NCBI RefSeq assembly: GCF_028554725.1
Contig: NC_071669.1
Span: forward strand, 35,020,001 to 35,084,000
DNA: 64,000 bases
Source: Zeugodacus cucurbitae
Lineage: Eukaryota; Arthropoda; Insecta; Diptera; Tephritidae
Reading direction: 5' to 3'
Shown: positions 59,905-64,000 of the stretch, piece after piece
How the letters are laid out: each line of letters starts with the position of its first letter
Position numbering within the stretch: the first letter of the stretch is position 1
The notes under the pieces: generated by a model
The model's database searches: none
What the model saw: the letters and a program-made list of their open reading frames with translations, nothing else
What the model was told of the DNA's origin: nothing
Position numbers and translations under genes: made by a program

Positions 59905-60655
59905 TGCACAATAACTTATTAATATAAACACAATACATTACATATGTTTAAAAAAACTTTCTTACCAAATTAAAATATTTTTCCATTTTCGTTTTTAACA
60001 ACAAATTATCCGCTCTTTTTTATTTATCTTTGAAAATTAAATTGTTTTGTTAGGGAACTGTCAAAGAGTTCAGTGCTACCAAGTATAAACAATTCGGTTT
60101 CAGCGCTGCCAGTTCGTATGCAAATTTAGAGAGTTTGTTCGATTGGCTTCTCTATAGCAGTTAGCCAACTGACAGCTTTTATTTAATAATTTAGTAACTA
60201 ATCGATCGAAGAAAATTCGATTCCATTAAATCGCTTTAAAAAAAATACTCGATTAATACTATTCATTTGATTAATCTTGACATCCCTAGTGATAAGGGAA
60301 TAAGGTTACAAAATTATCAAGAAAAGTGGCTTGAGCCGAATTTGACCATCAATGATAGATGTCACACCTACAAACCAACGTTTGTGCCAAATTCTATTTC
60401 GATATATTCGTTACGTGCTTTATTTGTCGCGCAGTGAGATACATATATGTGTAGTTGTAATACACCGATTGCTGAGTGAAAATGCTTTCACTAAGTTTGG
60501 TCCGATCACTTTTCAAATTCACAAACTTTAAAACCCATTTTGTAAGGGTGTCAATAGTCCCTTTTATACCAAGTTTAATCATAATATCTAGATTATTACT
60601 GAATTCAAAGTTTGCATGGAAAGACGATCGGACACTCAAAAACAAATGTACATAT
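59905..60655. other. Unassigned DNA
   Basis: GACATCCCTAG at 60281 with nearby TCGATT motifs could be a decayed hAT-type right end, but I find no partner. Otherwise nothing is recognised. Confidence 0.35.
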
Positions 60656-60810
60656 GTGACCTGGTCTACGGAAAGGAGGCTTAGGTGTCAAAAAATCAAT
60701 TTTCACTTTTTGGTTGATTCGGATGGAAGATGAGAGTTGTTTATTTTTAACAGCTGTTTCCCAGAAAACTAGTTTTCGCACATTATCTCCCTTTTCGTAG
60801 ACCAGGTCAC
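60656..60810. mobile_element. 155-bp MITE
   Basis: Terminal inverted repeats GTGACCTGGTCTACGGAAAG (left) and GTGACCTGGTCTACGAAAAG (right, minus strand) differ at one base. AT-dinucleotide sequence flanks both sides, so the target duplication cannot be sized. No coding capacity and no assigned superfamily. Confidence 0.7.
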
Positions 60811-61786
60811 ATATATATTTAACTTTATATCAGTTTCGAAGAGTTCCAGCTGTGAACAAAATCACACTGCGCTTATCGCGAGAATAGTTTCATCACAAAT
60901 ATATATTTTTTTTTTAAGTTAAAAATGACAAATACATAAGAAGTAATTTCTTCGCCATTTTCCAAGAGACCAATTGTAGAATTATTTTTAAGATTTATTA
61001 GATTTCATTACTGGAAATGTACACAGTGAAGTTTATAAACCCAATTTCTGCTAATTAAAACTAATAATATTCTTATATTTCTTACTAAATTTCAAAAAAA
61101 ATTAAAATTTGATATTATTAAATCAGCTATAAAAGTGTTTGAGAGCATAATATAACATGCAAACTTCACCATTTTATTAATTTCTTGTATTTAGATGTAC
61201 ATGTGTATATACTCATAAGTAATGTCTGGGCACATGCAGTTTTACCCACGCTCCATCAGTCAAATTGAAACATCTGCCTAAGATTGAGATATTCATCAGA
61301 GGACGGAAGTCAACGAAGAAAATTTACATGCGGCGCTATTAAAGCTAATCCTTGTGAAATATTTATTTCCGAAGGCGATTAAATTGCTTGACAGTTAAGC
61401 CTAAGGAAGAATACAACATTTCCGTATATAGATTCACTTTTCTGCCCAAAACCGTTTCTACTCTTATTTTCGAATTTTAGTTGTATGCTAAATTTTAGTG
61501 ACGAAATCTTGACGAGGGGATTGACTGTTGGAAGATTAAATAAATTAAATGATTGATTCTGTACGCATAAGACAATAACAAGGAGCGAAAGCCCGAACCG
61601 GCATGGAATTAAATATTTGCGCGACGGTCTACTAACTGAAAATGAAAAAATTGTATACAAACAAATGTGAATTTACTTTTATTGATGGTAAAATACGAAT
61701 TTCAGCTATTTGCATAAGTTTTTAAGGGAATTGCTAAACTTGTGGGAATATTTGAGTTTGAGGCACAGCCCTATAGGAAAAGGAAC
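60811..61786. other. Unassigned non-coding DNA
   Basis: Nothing recognised. The 93-codon minus frame at 61660-61379 shows no domain. Confidence 0.4.
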
Positions 61787-63480
61787 TTTTTATACTCCCG
61801 CAATTTATTGCTATCTTTTTATTAAGATAACACACAATTGGACCCATATATTCGGGATAAAGTCCAATAGAATAACGTAAGTCATCATATATAGTTTTTG
61901 AGGGCTGAATAAAAGGTATATGGAACTAGGGGATGTTGGATTATATATTAACTATTTTTGATACAGAGACAAGAAAAAATAAAAAAATATCTGACAGAAT
62001 TAGCGATATATTCGGTAAACAATTAACATTAGGCACTGAGTTCTTCATGTTCGATATCCGGGGTTTTGAAAAGTTACAGTAAATAAATAAAGTTACATTA
62101 TAAAGAGAAAATCAGATGGAAAAATTTAAGTTATATAGGAAGTAGACGTTTCGCCCATTTTCCATCAAGAAAGTATTATATACCGAATTTCATTGAAATC
62201 GGTCGAGTAGTTCCTGAGATATGGTTTTTAACAAATAAGTGGGCAACGCCACTCCCATTTTCCATTTTCTTTTAATTTGAGTGCAGTTTCTTTCTGCCAT
62301 TTTTATACTCTCGCAACAAAGTCTATCCATCTGTCCGTGCAAGCTGTAACTTGAGTAAAAATTGAGATATCTTGAGGAAACTTGGAAGACGTATTTCTTA
62401 GCACCATAAGAAGGTTAAGTTCAAAGATGGGCGTAATCGGACCACTGCCACGCCCACAAAATGGTAATAACCGAAAACACATAAAAAGCTATAACTAAGC
62501 CGTACCTTAAGTTATTGAAGTAAAATTTAGTATGAAGGATAGCACTATGAAGAGGCATACGTGGATGTAATTTTTTGAGGAAGTGGGCGTACATATCTCG
62601 TAAACTACTTAAGCTATATGAACCAAACTTTCTAGAGTCGTTTTTTTAAGTACTACCTTATACAGTCCAAAAATGGAGGAAATCGGATTATAACCGCACC
62701 CACCTCCTACTAAAACTACTAAAAGTGCATTAATTCAGTAAGGAAAACCACCAGAAACATAAAATTTTATTATAAAGGTGGCACAGAAAAGCTGTACTCA
62801 AAATGGTATACAAAATTTTAAATGGGCGTGCTTCCGCCCACTTTACAATATATAAAGTTAGTAAGAGTGAAGATATCAGAACAGAACTTTGCTCAAATAC
62901 TGCATTTATAGTGTGGCACCGCACTTCTCAAAATCATCCAAATCGGTCCAACTAAGTGCCAACAATGAGTGAAATCGGGTCATAACTTCATCTATCTCCC
63001 ATATACTTAATATTAGGGTTTTCAAACTTTCAATGTATACCATATATACGCCGAATATGTGAGTCAAATTGTTTGTTATATTAATAAATTTAAATAAATA
63101 AATTGCGAGAGTATAAAATGTTCGATGACACCCGATCTGAGCCCTTCCTCTCTTGTTTCTGTAAAATTTAGTGTTTCTGACGCTTTTCGTTAGGGAGTGA
63201 ACGCATTTTTAGTAATTTTCAACATAACCTTTGTATTGGAGGTGAGCGTGGTTATTATCCGATTTCAACTATTTTCGAGATGTGTGATGGGGTCCGGAAG
63301 GGAAACGACTGCAGAAAGTTTGGTTTATATAACTTTATTGGTTTGCGAGATATGTATATACAAAGGCCACGCCCACTTTCCCAAAAAATTTACAGCCAAA
63401 TATGCCCTTTCCTATTGCGATCCTTTGTACCAAATTATTTTTTTATAAATTAATTTATGGCTTAGTTATGCCACTTTATG
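61787..63480 (+). mobile_element. GAGAGTATA repeat, copy I, split by a second copy
   Basis: A plus-strand 5' part begins TTTTATACTCCCGCAATTTA at 61787 and runs to CTTTCTGCCAT at 62300. Sequence resumes at 63159 with CTGTAAAATTTAGTGTTTCT, which in copy C follows the same CTGCCATTT position. The gap is filled by a reverse-oriented copy (62304-63155). The 3' third after about 63480 is missing. Confidence 0.75.
62304..63155 (-). mobile_element. GAGAGTATA repeat, copy J, inserted into copy I
   Basis: On the minus strand it starts CAAGAGAGGAAGGGCTCAG, close to the CAAGTAAGGAAAGGCTAAG end, and ends GACTTTGTTGCGAGAGTATA at 62304. TTT lies on both sides (62301-62303 and 63156-63158). Because it interrupts another copy of known sequence, it fixes the ends of the mobile unit. 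Confidence 0.75.
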
Positions 63481-63549
63481 TTATAAAAAACAAATTGCTA
63501 CAGACGATCAAACAACGATAGAGAAAGTGAGCATGATCTTGCCCCCTAA

Positions 63550-63780
63550 TAGGTACATGTATATTTCACTAAACTACTAAAGCTGTATTAACCAAAATTT
63601 CTGAAGTCATTTCCTTTAGGAGCATGTTTTTACAGTATGAAAATCAATAAAATTTGATTATAACCACGCCTCCCTCTAAAAGTTATTTAATTCAGTAATC
63701 AAAAGCACCAGACCCCCTAATTTAGTGGTAAAGATGGTGTTCATGCCAGATGAATACAACCTTGCATTGTCCTCTAAATC
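63550..63780 (-). repeat. GAGAGTATA repeat, copy K (internal fragment)
   Basis: Minus-strand GACTTCAGAAATTTTGGTTA (as TAACCAAAATTTCTGAAGTC, 63589-63608), with GGCGTGGTTATAATC beyond it, matches the GACTGCAGAAAGTTTGG to GGGCGTGGTTATTATCCG segment of copy C. The last 40 bases of the window (AAAATCGGTTAAGGAGTTAC) also resemble the family. Confidence 0.55.
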
Positions 63781-64000
63781 GTATTTAGACGTTACGAAAT
63801 AATGCAAAACAGCGCAATAAGAAATTATAATAAAACTAAAAATCTTATTTTATTTGGCACACCGGCAACTCAACGTCGAGTATCTCTACAGATAGAAAAG
63901 AAAACTACACTCATATTGGTATAAAAAATGGAAAATGACAAAATGAATATAACGTGATTAGCTTGGTGGCAAAAATAGTTAAAATCGGTTAAGGAGTTAC

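Noticed and set aside
60270..60295. hAT right terminus GACATCCCTAG
   Set aside because: No matching left terminus or 8-bp duplication was found nearby, so it is not listed as an element.
1..64000. tRNA, rRNA or bacterial-style operon features
   Set aside because: I looked for GGTTCGA-type T-loops with a plausible fold and for dense coding sequence and found none I could support.

Overview
This is an AT-rich eukaryotic window packed with decayed transposable elements. I find no intact host gene. The longest open frame (453 codons, 43984-42623) is reverse transcriptase. The mix of families, and an abundant interspersed repeat containing the motif TTGCGAGAGTATA, suggest a higher dipteran, most likely a tephritid fruit fly. 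That organism call is recognition from memory, not a search.

Layout: 2.3-5.0 kb holds three copies of the GAGAGTATA repeat, two inverted around a perfect 17-bp hairpin and one full length (3733-5033). A pogo/Tigger-like non-autonomous element lies at 8887-9516. A Jockey-like retrotransposon with both ORFs present but broken runs leftward from 18.9 to 15.06 kb. At 19.3-21.4 kb a GAGAGTATA copy is interrupted by a 5'-truncated RTE-like element with a clean 14-bp target duplication. From 23 to 38.8 kb there are more repeat copies, mariner fragments, a CCCGCG-type repeat, a Tc1-like element with IR/DR-like ends and a 268-bp MITE.

The key region is 41.66-44.03 kb. An RTE-like insertion there, flanked by a perfect 21-bp target duplication, contains a 337-bp block of GAGAGTATA repeat bounded by a 53-bp direct duplication. 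Its junction is the same one created by the independent insertion at 20.0 kb, so sequence has passed between the two loci or between close relatives of them.

Further right are a non-autonomous hAT (44295-45486, 8-bp duplication), a LOA/R1/Jockey-group retrotransposon remnant split by a pogo-like MITE (48.6-50.8 kb), a broken Helitron helicase (50.8-52.0 kb), a 5' fragment and an internally deleted copy of the RTE-like family (54.2 and 58.0-59.0 kb), a ZBED-type hAT remnant (57.0-57.7 kb), a PIF/Harbinger remnant (59.6-59.9 kb), a small MITE (60.66-60.81 kb) and a nest of GAGAGTATA copies (61.8-63.8 kb).

The window is best read as an intergenic or intronic transposon graveyard. All homology calls come from reading translated motifs by eye. 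No searches were run, and identity statements are by-eye comparisons.
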